Assembly: GCA_945787295.1 (NCBI GenBank)
Contig: CALZHQ010000002.1
Coordinates: 40,758-104,757 of the forward strand
Length of the DNA: 64,000 nt
Origin: an uncultured Desulfuromonadales bacterium
Lineage (GTDB): Bacteria; Desulfobacterota; Desulfuromonadia; Desulfuromonadales; Geopsychrobacteraceae
Direction of reading: 5' to 3'
Positions within the stretch are counted from its first letter, which is position 1. Every line of letters begins with the position of its first letter. The notes under the pieces are model-generated. The model made no database searches and was not told where the DNA came from. It was given only the letters and a program-made list of their open reading frames with translations. This document shows, one piece after another, positions 35,262-43,962 of this stretch. The translations under genes were made by a program, and so were the position numbers.

Positions 35262-36281
35262 ATGATCGGCACCCAGGTTTCCGGAACCATTGAACTGGTG
35301 AAGGCTGATTACAACGATCAGGTGAAGGAAGGGCAGATCTTGGCCGTCCTCGATCAGGCCATGCACAACGCAGCGCTCAATAACGCCAAAGCAAACATCC
35401 TCAAAGCCGAGGCCGAGTTCAAACAGGCCGAAGCCGAATACAACAGGAATCGACCGCTGTACGAGAAGGGTTTTATTTCAGAGCAGGAATTCCTGCCCCT
35501 GAATACGGCCATGACTACGGCAAAAGCATCATTGCAGTCTGCCGAAGCCGGTCTGCTACAGGCCCGAATCAACCTTGAACATACGGTGATCCGCTCACCG
35601 ATTAACGGAACGGTTATCGATTGCAGTGTCGATGCCGGACAGACAGTGGCGGCGAGCCTCAGTACCCCGACCCTGTTCCTGGTCGCAGAAGATCTGGCAC
35701 AGATGCAGATCGAAACCCAGGTCGATGAAACCGATATCGGCCAGATCCGCCAGGGGCAACAGGTGCGCTTCGAGGTGCAGAGTTATCCCGATTCGATCTT
35801 CACCGGTACGGTCCGTCAGATCCGCCTGCAGCCGTCAACGGTCGACAATGTTGTTACCTACACGGTGATCGTCGACGCGAGTAACGAATCGGGGAAGCTG
35901 ATGCCGGGCATGACGGCAACCGTCGACTTTGTTGTTCACCAGTCTGCAAACACTCTGCTGGTTCCGGTCGCCGCGCTCAAATTCGCGCCCGACGCGAATC
36001 GCGGGAGGATTGACGACAGCCAGGTTTTCAGCCGGCAGGCCGATGGCCGCTTACAGGCGGTCCGGATCACTGCGGGAGAGAGCGACGGACTGCTGACCGA
36101 AATCGCCGGCGGAGAGCTGGCTGCCGGGATGCAGGTTGCCGTCGGCATGAAACAGGGGGGGGAAAGGTTTTCTCCCTGGGGGATGTCGAGGTCAGGGCTC
36201 TGGATGACCTCTCGCTGGAGATCGGCCGGGGCGAGTTTGTCGCCATCATGGGCAGTTCGGGCAGCGGCAAATCGACGCTGA
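35262..36281 (+). CDS. MacA-like efflux adaptor, both ends abnormal
   Basis: The frame encodes a MacA/HlyD-type periplasmic adaptor: biotinyl-lipoyl halves, an alpha-hairpin (about 45-105), and a beta-barrel region (QVDETDIGQIRQGQQVRFEVQSYP). It starts at IGTQVSGTIE, which in relatives follows a membrane anchor and about 30 more residues; these are missing and an in-frame TAA directly precedes the ATG. The last ~45 residues after GMKQGG are out-of-frame MacB sequence. As read, it would lack membrane attachment. It may be a pseudogene, a frameshift product or a sequence error. Confidence 0.6.
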   Translation: MIGTQVSGTIELVKADYNDQVKEGQILAVLDQAMHNAALNNAKANILKAEAEFKQAEAEYNRNRPLYEKGFISEQEFLPLNTAMTTAKASLQSAEAGLLQARINLEHTVIRSPINGTVIDCSVDAGQTVAASLSTPTLFLVAEDLAQMQIETQVDETDIGQIRQGQQVRFEVQSYPDSIFTGTVRQIRLQPSTVDNVVTYTVIVDASNESGKLMPGMTATVDFVVHQSANTLLVPVAALKFAPDANRGRIDDSQVFSRQADGRLQAVRITAGESDGLLTEIAGGELAAGMQVAVGMKQGGERFSPWGMSRSGLWMTSRWRSAGASLSPSWAVRAAANRR

Positions 36282-36883
36282 TGAACATCCTCGGCTGCCT
36301 CGATACCCCGACCAGCGGCAGCTATCGCTTCGAAAGCATGCCGGTCGACTCCCTGAATCGGAAGCAGCTTGCTGATCTGCGCAATACCAAGATCGGCTTC
36401 GTCTTTCAGGGTTTCAACCTGCTGCCACGGACCAGCGCACTGGAAAATGTTGCGCTGCCGCTGCTCTACGATCGTCATCGTATGGTCGCCAATCCTCAAG
36501 CGCGCGCCATCGAAGCGTTACAGCATGTCGGCCTGGGTGAGCGACTCGAGCATGAGCCGAACCAGCTTTCCGGTGGACAGCAGCAGCGGGTGGCTATCGC
36601 CCGTGCGCTGGTCACCGATCCGCCGATTATTCTGGCCGATGAACCGACCGGCAATCTCGACAGTCGCACGACCCTCGATATTCTGGCCTTGTTCCAGCAG
36701 CTGAATCGCGGCGGCCTGACACTGGTTGTGGTCACCCATGAATCAGAGGTCGCTGAATATGCCGGGCGCCTGATCGAGCTGCGTGATGGTGTGCTGTTGC
36801 GCGATGAGATCAACAGGCAACAACGCGATGCGCAGGCCGATCTGGCAACGCTGGCCGGGGAGGTGTCTGATGAGGTGGCATAA
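36155..36883 (+). CDS. MacB-like ABC transporter ATPase, front end fused out of frame to macA
   Basis: The ATPase has Walker A (GSSGSGKST), the LSGGQQQRVAIARAL signature and Walker B (IILADEPTGNLDS). The first ATG in frame is 36248, which would start right at Walker A and lose the front of the fold. The missing part (KVFSLGDVEVRALDDLSLEI) is encoded in the same frame just upstream, from about 36155, but no start codon precedes it. A run of eight Gs at 36155-36162 joins the macA frame to this one. It overlaps the permease gene by 14 bp. Confidence 0.7.
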   Translation, partial: GGGKVFSLGDVEVRALDDLSLEIGRGEFVAIMGSSGSGKSTLMNILGCLDTPTSGSYRFESMPVDSLNRKQLADLRNTKIGFVFQGFNLLPRTSALENVALPLLYDRHRMVANPQARAIEALQHVGLGERLEHEPNQLSGGQQQRVAIARALVTDPPIILADEPTGNLDSRTTLDILALFQQLNRGGLTLVVVTHESEVAEYAGRLIELRDGVLLRDEINRQQRDAQADLATLAGEVSDEVA

Positions 36884-38087
36884 GCTGATCCTGGTCGCCC
36901 TGGCGAGCATCGCCCGTAACAAGATGCGCAGCCTGTTGACCATGCTCGGAATTATCATCGGCGTCGCCTCGGTGATCACCATGGTCGCTCTGGGGGAAGG
37001 CTCGCAGAAGGATATCGAAGGGGAGGTTGCCTCCTTAGGAACCAATCTGTTGATGGTGCGGCCGGGCAGCATAGCTACGGGCGGCGTGCGCGGTGGAGCC
37101 GGATCGCGGCCGAGCCTGACGATGAAGGATGTCGCCCGGTTGGAGAGATATGCGACGCAGCTGCGCTGGGTCTCTGCCGAGGTCCGTGCCAATGGTCAGG
37201 TGATCGCCGGAAACAACAATTGGAACACGACGATCACCGGCGTGTCGCCTGATTATCTGGCGATCCGCAATTACGAGATGGAAAGAGGAACCTTCTTCAC
37301 GGCCCGGGATAGTAAGACGCGGGCCAAGGTCGCGGTGCTCGGTAAGACGGTAGCCGATGAGCTCTTTCCCGATAGCGATCCCATCGGTGAGCGTTTGCGC
37401 ATTCGCAATGTGCCCTTTAAGGTGATCGGCGTGATGGCTGAAAAGGGGCAATCATCTATGGGCAACGATCAGGACGATATCATCTTCGCTCCCGACAACA
37501 CCGTGCTTTATCGTTTGAGTAACGGCAAAACGATCCACGACATATCCGCCAGTGCCATCAGTTCCGAAACGATGGACGCGGCCAAGGAGGAGTTGACGAC
37601 CCTGCTACGCTCTGAGCACCGGCTAGCCGCCGATGTTGAGGATGATTTCATCGTCCGCGATCAGACCGAGGTTGTCGAAATCGCCACCCGGGTCACCGGC
37701 ACCTTGACCTTGCTGCTCAGCTCTATAGCCGGGGTTTCCCTGCTGGTCGGCGGTATCGGGATCATGAATATCATGCTGGTTTCGGTGACCGAACGCACGC
37801 GTGAGATCGGCATTCGCCTCGCCATCGGCGCGCGCCCCTTCGATATCCTCGCGCAGTTTCTCACCGAGGCCGCTATTCTCAGCCTGCTTGGAGGCTTGAT
37901 CGGTATCTTGTCCGGCTTGAGCGCAGCCTTGGGCGTTGGCAGATTGCTGGGAGTCAGCGCGGTTGTGAACCCCACAGTTGTGTTGACAACAGTTCTATTT
38001 ACCGGAGCCGTTGGCGTGTTCTTCGGTTTTTATCCGGCCCGCAAGGCTGCGAATCTCAACCCAATTGATGCGTTGCGCTATGAGTAA
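36870..38087 (+). CDS. MacB-like ABC transporter permease
   Basis: The 405-residue permease has the MacB_PCD periplasmic domain between helix 1 (about 19-40) and a C-terminal FtsX-type three-helix unit (VSVTERTREIGIRLAIGARPFDIL). With the preceding ATPase it would form the split MacB pump that drives export through the adaptor and TolC. I start at the ATG at 36870, with GGAGG upstream and overlap with the ATPase end; the frame extends further up without match. It appears intact. Confidence 0.9.
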   Translation: MRWHKLILVALASIARNKMRSLLTMLGIIIGVASVITMVALGEGSQKDIEGEVASLGTNLLMVRPGSIATGGVRGGAGSRPSLTMKDVARLERYATQLRWVSAEVRANGQVIAGNNNWNTTITGVSPDYLAIRNYEMERGTFFTARDSKTRAKVAVLGKTVADELFPDSDPIGERLRIRNVPFKVIGVMAEKGQSSMGNDQDDIIFAPDNTVLYRLSNGKTIHDISASAISSETMDAAKEELTTLLRSEHRLAADVEDDFIVRDQTEVVEIATRVTGTLTLLLSSIAGVSLLVGGIGIMNIMLVSVTERTREIGIRLAIGARPFDILAQFLTEAAILSLLGGLIGILSGLSAALGVGRLLGVSAVVNPTVVLTTVLFTGAVGVFFGFYPARKAANLNPIDALRYE

Positions 38088-38152
38088 AACGGACTTCTGG
38101 AACCTGACCCTGCTTCCGACTTGAATTCAGTAAACTCACCCGTTCCGTTACT

Positions 38153-38185
38153 TTCACATTTCTTCCCTATTCGCTCCTTATTCCG
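38153..38185 (+). promoter_or_regulatory. Tandem 11-bp operator before the decayed membrane gene (site C)
   Basis: The units TTCACATTTCT, TCCCTATTCGC and TCCTTATTCCG abut with an 11-bp period. The site ends 8 bp before the first codon of the pseudogene, so its promoter may be displaced or lost. Confidence 0.5.
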
Positions 38186-38193
38186 CGGCTATT

Positions 38194-38837
38194 GTGATTT
38201 CCAACAGACCGATATCACACAATGTCCAACTACAGATCCTGTCGATATTTATCGGTCTGCCGTTATTGCTCCTGGCAGCAGGCAACTATCAGCAGCGCGC
38301 GCTGTTGAATGAATCTTTGTCGGTTGTCACGATACGGGCTTTCTGTCTGATGATCGGGTTGTTTTATTTGACCCGGGCGAACCGATTTGCTTGACAAAAG
38401 GTTAACTTCGCTAAAATTATCGGCCTGCATAAATTTGTCGGCTATGCCGCAATTCCGATTTTACTGCTGTACCCATTGTTTTGGTTCTGCCGAGATTCTT
38501 CGAAGCAGGCATTGCCCCTGCCGAAGCCTTCAATACCATTGTCACCACCTTCAGCAGTCCGGGGGTCGTTTTTGGTCTGGCAGCCTGAAGCTTGTTGCTG
38601 ATTCTGGGGTTGACTTCACTGCTTCGAAAGCAGCTCCCAATGAGCTATCAGCCCTGGCGAGCGGTTCACTATGTTCTGGCCCTGCTCTGTATCTTCTGCG
38701 TGCTATTTCACCTGATCAACCTTGGCCGCCATTCTGACCTGCTGATGACCGGATTTGTCGTACTGCTGTCCGCAGGTGGCATTTATCAGTCAACGAAAAT
38801 ATCTCTCTCCAAAACAACTGTGGGTGAAAAAAGATGA
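38194..38837 (+). pseudogene. Decayed ferric-reductase-like transmembrane protein
   Basis: Three pieces read as one polytopic protein. The first (from a GTG at 38194) runs to an in-frame TGA at about 38392. It continues in the same frame (FAKIIGLHKFVGYAAIPILL) until a frame change in a T run near 38478. The next piece (APAEAFNTIVTTFSSPGV) meets another TGA near 38588 and goes on with LGLTSLLRKQL and the typical SYQPWRAVHYVLALLCI. The last part matches the ferric reductase-like haem-binding membrane domain. Two nonsense codons and one frameshift make function unlikely. Confidence 0.75.
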
Positions 38838-38935
38838 AAACTGCAAACTTCCGCCCACTCCTGGCTGCTGCTAGACGGTCAATCGATTTGCCAGCCAGGG
38901 CAGCATCGGATCGATCGGCCGGCTCTTCGCATTGA
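38834..38935 (+). pseudogene. Cut-off gene start abutting pfkA
   Basis: An ATG overlaps the stop of the decayed membrane gene (ATGA) and opens a signal-peptide-like start, MKTANFRPLLAAA. After about 13 codons it runs into the end of pfkA on the other strand, and the frame closes after 33 codons. It looks like the first codons of a lost secreted-protein gene. Confidence 0.45.
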
Positions 38936-39833
38936 CGACGGTTTCCAGATCGGTCAGCTTAATGTCGGCCGCCTGTAGACCAACCATTTTGCCATGATTG
39001 CCTATGAGTAGATTGTCGACTGCTGCTTGACCGAATCGCGCTCCGAGGAGCCGGTCGAAAACGGTCGGAGAGCCGCCGCGCTGATAGTGGCCCAAGACGA
39101 TAACGCGTGTTTCAAAGCCGATCCGGTCCTTGATCTGGTCGGCAATGTCCTGCGCTTTGCCGGCCCCTTCAGCGACCAGGATGATCGAGTTGCTGCGGCC
39201 TTCACGGTAGCGCCGACGCAGATCTTCGCAGATCAGATCAAGATCATAAGGCTCTTCCGGGATCAGGCTGTATTCGGCACCGGCGGCGATGGTGGCCACC
39301 ACCGCCAGGTAGCCGCAACCGCGGCCCATGGTTTCAACGACAAAGGCCCGGTCGTGGGATGAGGCGGTGTCCTTGAGATTATCGACGGCGTTGACAATAT
39401 TGTTCAGCGCGGTATCCACGCCGAGGGACATATCGGTAAAGGGGATATCGTTATCGATTGAGGCGGGGATGCCGATCACCGGAACCCCTTGCTGGTGGAT
39501 AGCGTAGCCGCCATTGAGTGAACCGTCGCCGCCGATAACAATCAGGCCCTCGACACCCATCCCTTTTAGATTGTCAGTCGCCAGCCGCAAACCGGCTTCG
39601 GTGCGCATCTCTGCACAGCGCGCACTTTGGAGAAAGGTTCCGCCACGCTGCAGAACGTTACTGACCGATTTGGTGGTCATGGTTTCGTAGAGACGATCGA
39701 TCAAGCCTTGAAAGCCTTTTTGGATGCCGATGACGTCGAGTTGCGAGGCAAGGCCGGCGCGAACGACGGCACGGACTGTGGCATTCATCCCTGAGCAGTC
39801 ACCACCGCTGGTGAGAACAGCAATACGTTTCAT
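38871..39833 (-). CDS. pfkA: ATP-dependent 6-phosphofructokinase
   Basis: The 320-residue enzyme phosphorylates fructose 6-phosphate in glycolysis. Conserved parts are TSGGDCSGMNATVRA, GGDGSLNGG (about 100), IPASIDNDIPFTD and VETMGRGCGYLA. The glycine in GGDGS favours ATP over pyrophosphate as donor. I start at the ATG at 39833, which has GGAG upstream; an earlier ATG adds four residues. The gene converges on the decayed ferric-reductase region. Confidence 0.95.
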   Translation of the reverse strand: MKRIAVLTSGGDCSGMNATVRAVVRAGLASQLDVIGIQKGFQGLIDRLYETMTTKSVSNVLQRGGTFLQSARCAEMRTEAGLRLATDNLKGMGVEGLIVIGGDGSLNGGYAIHQQGVPVIGIPASIDNDIPFTDMSLGVDTALNNIVNAVDNLKDTASSHDRAFVVETMGRGCGYLAVVATIAAGAEYSLIPEEPYDLDLICEDLRRRYREGRSNSIILVAEGAGKAQDIADQIKDRIGFETRVIVLGHYQRGGSPTVFDRLLGARFGQAAVDNLLIGNHGKMVGLQAADIKLTDLETVVNAKSRPIDPMLPWLANRLTV

Positions 39834-40078
39834 CAAAAACTCCATCTATGGCATACGGAATTGGACATTTGTGTCGTTGGAAAGTAAATAAGTTAACTAC
39901 TTTAACATCAGGAAGTTAATCAGTCGTCATTCCATTTGTCAAAAATATATTCTGTTTTCTTGACGCACATTGAATTACTGCTAGTGTATTCTAGTAAGTA
40001 TCTGATATAACAACATGTTATCTAGCTAACGTTGGCTTTCTAATGAAGTTGGGAGCTTGTTGACTGAGGGGTTTTGAT

Positions 40079-42397
40079 ATGCCGAGTCATTTACCGATAC
40101 CGAGTGTCCTGCCGATCTATCCAGTAAAAGAACAGATCGTATTCCCCTACATGGTCCTGCCGGTCTTTTTTACTCGCGAAACAGCACCAATTTTAGAAGA
40201 AGCGATGCGCAACGAGCAGTTGATCGGCATGGTCTACTGTCCGGGGCAGAAGGGGATCTGCTCGTTTGATGACCACTCGCGTATCGGAACTGTTTGTAAA
40301 ATCAACCAGTTGATTAAATTTCCCAACGGCGGTGGTAAGGCGACAGTTGAGGGGATCAGCCGCTTTGCTTTGAATTCCATGGTCACAGAGGATCCGTGTC
40401 TGATGGCCTCGATCAGGACGATCCCGGAGCAGGAAAAAACCGGCGTGGTTTCTGAGGCGCTGGTGCAGAGCGTCAATGCCCTGCTGAAGATCGCCTTGGC
40501 TTATGGGCAGCCACTGCCGGAAGATGTGATGAAAATGATCGATCGGATCGATCATCCCGGCCGGCTAGCCGATATGATCGCCGTCTATATCGGTATCTCG
40601 ATCGACATCCAGCAGCAGTTGTTGACCATCATCGATCCGATTGAGCGCTTGAAATCTGTCTTTATCCATTTGACCAATGAAGTACAGAAGATGCAGGTCA
40701 AGGGGGAGATCCAGACCGAGGTGACCAAGAAGCTCGGCAGGAGTCAGAAGGAACATATTCTGCGCGAGCAGATGAAGCAGATTCAGCAGGAGCTGGGCGA
40801 ACAGGATCCGCGGCAGGTTGAAATCAATGAGCTGCGGACCCGGATTCGCCAGTCGAAGATGCCGGACGCTGTGCTGCTGGTGGCGGAGAAGGAATTACAT
40901 CGCCTGGAACAGATCAATCCAGCGTCGCCTGAATACACAGTTTCGCGTAGTTATCTTGACTATCTCTGCACCGCACCCTGGCAACAGGGTACTGCTGACA
41001 ATCTTGACATCAAAAAAGCTGAGGAAGTCCTCGACGAAGATCACTACAACCTCAAAGAGGTCAAACAGCGGATTCTTGAATATCTGGCGGTTCGTTCCCT
41101 GCGCGCCACCACCAAGGGACCGATCCTCTGTTTTGTCGGACCGCCAGGCGTCGGCAAGACCTCTCTGGGGCGCTCTATAGCTCGAGCGATGGGGCGAAAA
41201 TTTATCCGCTTCTCCCTCGGCGGGATGAAGGATGAGGCGGAGATTCGCGGACATCGGCGGACCTATATCGGTGCTATGCCGGGCCGGGTGATTCAGGAAC
41301 TCTGTCGCGCTGAATCGAATAATCCCGTGTTTATGCTTGATGAGGTCGATAAGATCGGCTCTGATTTTCGCGGCGATCCTTCCTCCGCGTTGCTGGAAGT
41401 GCTCGACCCTGAGCAGAACAATTCCTTCAAGGACCACTATCTGGATGTCCCTTTCGATTTGTCGAAGGTTATGTTTATCACCACCGCCAATCTGCTCGAT
41501 CCGATCCCGCACGCGTTAAAAGACCGGATGGAAGTCATCCGTTTAAGCGGTTACAGTGACGAGGACAAAAAGCAGATTGCCTATAAATACCTGATCCCGA
41601 AAGAGATTGAAGAAAACGGTCTGGCCGAATTCCCACTAATCTTCAGCGAAGCCTCGGTCGGCAAAATCATCCACGATTACACCCGCGAGGCGGGGGTGCG
41701 TAATTTTGAGCGCAAGATTGCCGCAATCTGTCGCAAGGTGGCCAAAGAGATTACCCAAGGGGATGAGCCGCGCAAGAAGATAGCGGCGGCAGATGTCGAG
41801 GAACTGCTTGGCCCCTGCGCCTATTTCGTAGATGTCGCCAGTGAGGAGGATCGGGTCGGTGTGGTAACCGGTCTGGCCTGGACCGAGGCGGGTGGCGATA
41901 TTCTGTTTATCGAAGCGGCAAAGATGCCGGGACGTAAGGATTTTACCCTCACCGGGAGTCTGGGTGATGTGATGCAGGAATCGGCGCGGGCGGCGCTCAC
42001 TTATGTGCGAGGTCGGGCTGTTGAGTTTGGCATCGATGCTGATTTTTTTGAGAAGCATGATCTGCATATTCACGTGCCCTCCGGAGCGATTCCGAAAGAC
42101 GGTCCTTCTGCCGGGGTGACCATCGCCACGGCAATTATTTCCCTGCTGACCGGTCGCGCGGCGCGGCGTGATATCGCCATGACCGGCGAGCTGACTCTCT
42201 CAGGGCGCATTCTACCGATTGGCGGGGTCAAGGAAAAGGTTTTGGCTGCCCGCAGGGCTGGAGTCAAAACAGTGCTTTTGCCGGCCCGCAACAAAGAACA
42301 CCTGTCAGAACTTGAGGATGTCAACCTGGAAGATATCAAGGTCGAGCTGGTTGATTCGATCGATCAGATCGTCGAGAAGATCCTCTTGCCTGCCTGA
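40079..42397 (+). CDS. lon: ATP-dependent protease LonA
   Basis: The 772-residue protease has the N-terminal LON substrate-binding domain (about 10-200), a coiled region, an AAA+ domain with [11 protein letters not shown] and a C-terminal protease domain. The catalytic Ser is in [10 protein letters not shown] (about 677), and a Lys follows about 43 residues later. It degrades misfolded and regulatory proteins in the cytoplasm. Its length is within the LonA range. The preceding 233 bp are promoter space with no gene. Confidence 0.96.
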   Translation: MPSHLPIPSVLPIYPVKEQIVFPYMVLPVFFTRETAPILEEAMRNEQLIGMVYCPGQKGICSFDDHSRIGTVCKINQLIKFPNGGGKATVEGISRFALNSMVTEDPCLMASIRTIPEQEKTGVVSEALVQSVNALLKIALAYGQPLPEDVMKMIDRIDHPGRLADMIAVYIGISIDIQQQLLTIIDPIERLKSVFIHLTNEVQKMQVKGEIQTEVTKKLGRSQKEHILREQMKQIQQELGEQDPRQVEINELRTRIRQSKMPDAVLLVAEKELHRLEQINPASPEYTVSRSYLDYLCTAPWQQGTADNLDIKKAEEVLDEDHYNLKEVKQRILEYLAVRSLRATTKGPILCFVGPPGVGKTSLGRSIARAMGRKFIRFSLGGMKDEAEIRGHRRTYIGAMPGRVIQELCRAESNNPVFMLDEVDKIGSDFRGDPSSALLEVLDPEQNNSFKDHYLDVPFDLSKVMFITTANLLDPIPHALKDRMEVIRLSGYSDEDKKQIAYKYLIPKEIEENGLAEFPLIFSEASVGKIIHDYTREAGVRNFERKIAAICRKVAKEITQGDEPRKKIAAADVEELLGPCAYFVDVASEEDRVGVVTGLAWTEAGGDILFIEAAKMPGRKDFTLTGSLGDVMQESARAALTYVRGRAVEFGIDADFFEKHDLHIHVPSGAIPKDGPSAGVTIATAIISLLTGRAARRDIAMTGELTLSGRILPIGGVKEKVLAARRAGVKTVLLPARNKEHLSELEDVNLEDIKVELVDSIDQIVEKILLPA

Positions 42398-42486
42398 TGA
42401 TTTTTATTCAGACCTGTAGTTATTCCACGGTCAATGCGTTACTATAATGGTCAAATATTCCTTACCCATTTGATACTGAGGTTATC

Positions 42487-43962
42487 ATGTTTCCGATACA
42501 TATTCTTCTCGTGCTTATGCTGATATTGCCCGGGTCTTTGTTTGCCCAGACCTTGGCGGAAAAAGTTCAGGAACATCATCTCGACAACGGTCTGACCTTG
42601 TTGCTGGTCGAACGGCACGCTTCGCCCACGGTTGCCGCTTATATCAGTTTCCGGGTCGGCTCTGTGGATGAAGACAGTCGTCAGCGCGGTGTCGCCCATC
42701 TGCTCGAACACATGTTGTTCAAGGGGACCAAAACCCTGGGGACCAAAGACTACCAGGCGGAAAAAGTCCTGCTGGATCAAATTGAACAATTGGGTCATCG
42801 GATCGATACGCTGAAAAATAGACCGGGGACCGATCCACAGACGCTGGAGCAGTTAAAATCCGATTTGGCTGACCTGCAGAAGATACACCGCGAATTGGTC
42901 ATTAAGGATGAGTTTGCCAGGATTTATGCAGAAAATGGCGGAGTTGGCTACAATGCCTTTACCAGTAAGGACCAGACCACCTATCTGATCAACCTGCCGG
43001 CCAATAAACTGGAACTCTGGGCGGCAATCGAGTCGGATCGTTTGCAAAATGCCGTATTGCGTGAGTTTTATACTGAGCGGGAGGTGGTTCGCGAAGAACG
43101 ACGTCGCTCTTATGAAAGCAACCCGGGCGGCAAACTTTATGAAACCTTGTTGACAACGGCCTACAAGATCCATCCTTATCGTGATCCGATTATCGGCTGG
43201 GATTCCGATATCGACAACCTGACACTGAGCGAAACCCGCGAATTCCTGCGCAAGTATTATTCCCCGATCAATATGGTGATCACGCTGGTTGGCGACTTTG
43301 AAAGCGCGGCGGCCCTCGACCTGGTCACACGTTATTTTGGGTCTCTCGAGCCGGGGGTGCCGCTGCCGCCAGTCGTTGAGCGTGAACCTGAGCAGAAAGG
43401 CGAGCGCCGGGCCCAGGTGATGTTTGATGCGGAACCGCAACTGATGATCGCTTATCATAAACCGACCATGCCGCATCGGGACGATTATGCCTTCGACATT
43501 CTGATGCAGGTACTGGGTGAAGGACGCACTTCGCGGCTGTATCAATCCTTGGTAGTCGATAAACAGCTGGTTACAGAGGTCTCAGTTTTTGGGGCGCCCG
43601 GGTCACGATTCAACAACCTGATGACCCTTTCCCTGACCCCTCGGCAATCCTGTACCTGCACCGAAGTTGAGGATGCGGTCTACAGCGAACTGGAACGGTT
43701 GCAGACTGAGCAGATCAGCCAGCAGGAACTGGAAAAGGCCAGAAGGCAGATTCTGACCTCAATTTTGCGGGGACTGAAAGGGAACAGTGGCCTGGCACGG
43801 ATGCTCTCGTCTTATGAAATTCTTGGTGGTTGGGAATACCTGGTCGATTATGAAGAACAACTGAATACGATTACGGCCGAAGAGGTAATGAAGGTTGCCA
43901 AGACCTATCTGACCCCGGCAAACCGCACAGTGGTCAGTATCGGCCGGGAGGGCCTTGAATGA
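42487..43962 (+). CDS. M16-family zinc peptidase, catalytic partner
   Basis: The 491-residue protein has a signal peptide (about 1-20) and the inverted zinc motif HLLEHMLF (HxxEH), followed by the distal Glu in EREVVREERR. A C-terminal M16 half-domain follows. It is the active half of a two-gene M16B pair. The stop overlaps the next gene by 4 bp. The likely place is the periplasm. Substrates are unknown; such pairs degrade short peptides. Confidence 0.92.
   Translation: MFPIHILLVLMLILPGSLFAQTLAEKVQEHHLDNGLTLLLVERHASPTVAAYISFRVGSVDEDSRQRGVAHLLEHMLFKGTKTLGTKDYQAEKVLLDQIEQLGHRIDTLKNRPGTDPQTLEQLKSDLADLQKIHRELVIKDEFARIYAENGGVGYNAFTSKDQTTYLINLPANKLELWAAIESDRLQNAVLREFYTEREVVREERRRSYESNPGGKLYETLLTTAYKIHPYRDPIIGWDSDIDNLTLSETREFLRKYYSPINMVITLVGDFESAAALDLVTRYFGSLEPGVPLPPVVEREPEQKGERRAQVMFDAEPQLMIAYHKPTMPHRDDYAFDILMQVLGEGRTSRLYQSLVVDKQLVTEVSVFGAPGSRFNNLMTLSLTPRQSCTCTEVEDAVYSELERLQTEQISQQELEKARRQILTSILRGLKGNSGLARMLSSYEILGGWEYLVDYEEQLNTITAEEVMKVAKTYLTPANRTVVSIGREGLE

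Noticed and set aside
38392..38590. In-frame TGA codons read as selenocysteine in the ferric-reductase-like gene
   Set aside because: The family has no selenoproteins, a separate frameshift is also present and no SECIS-like hairpin was seen. Decay is simpler.
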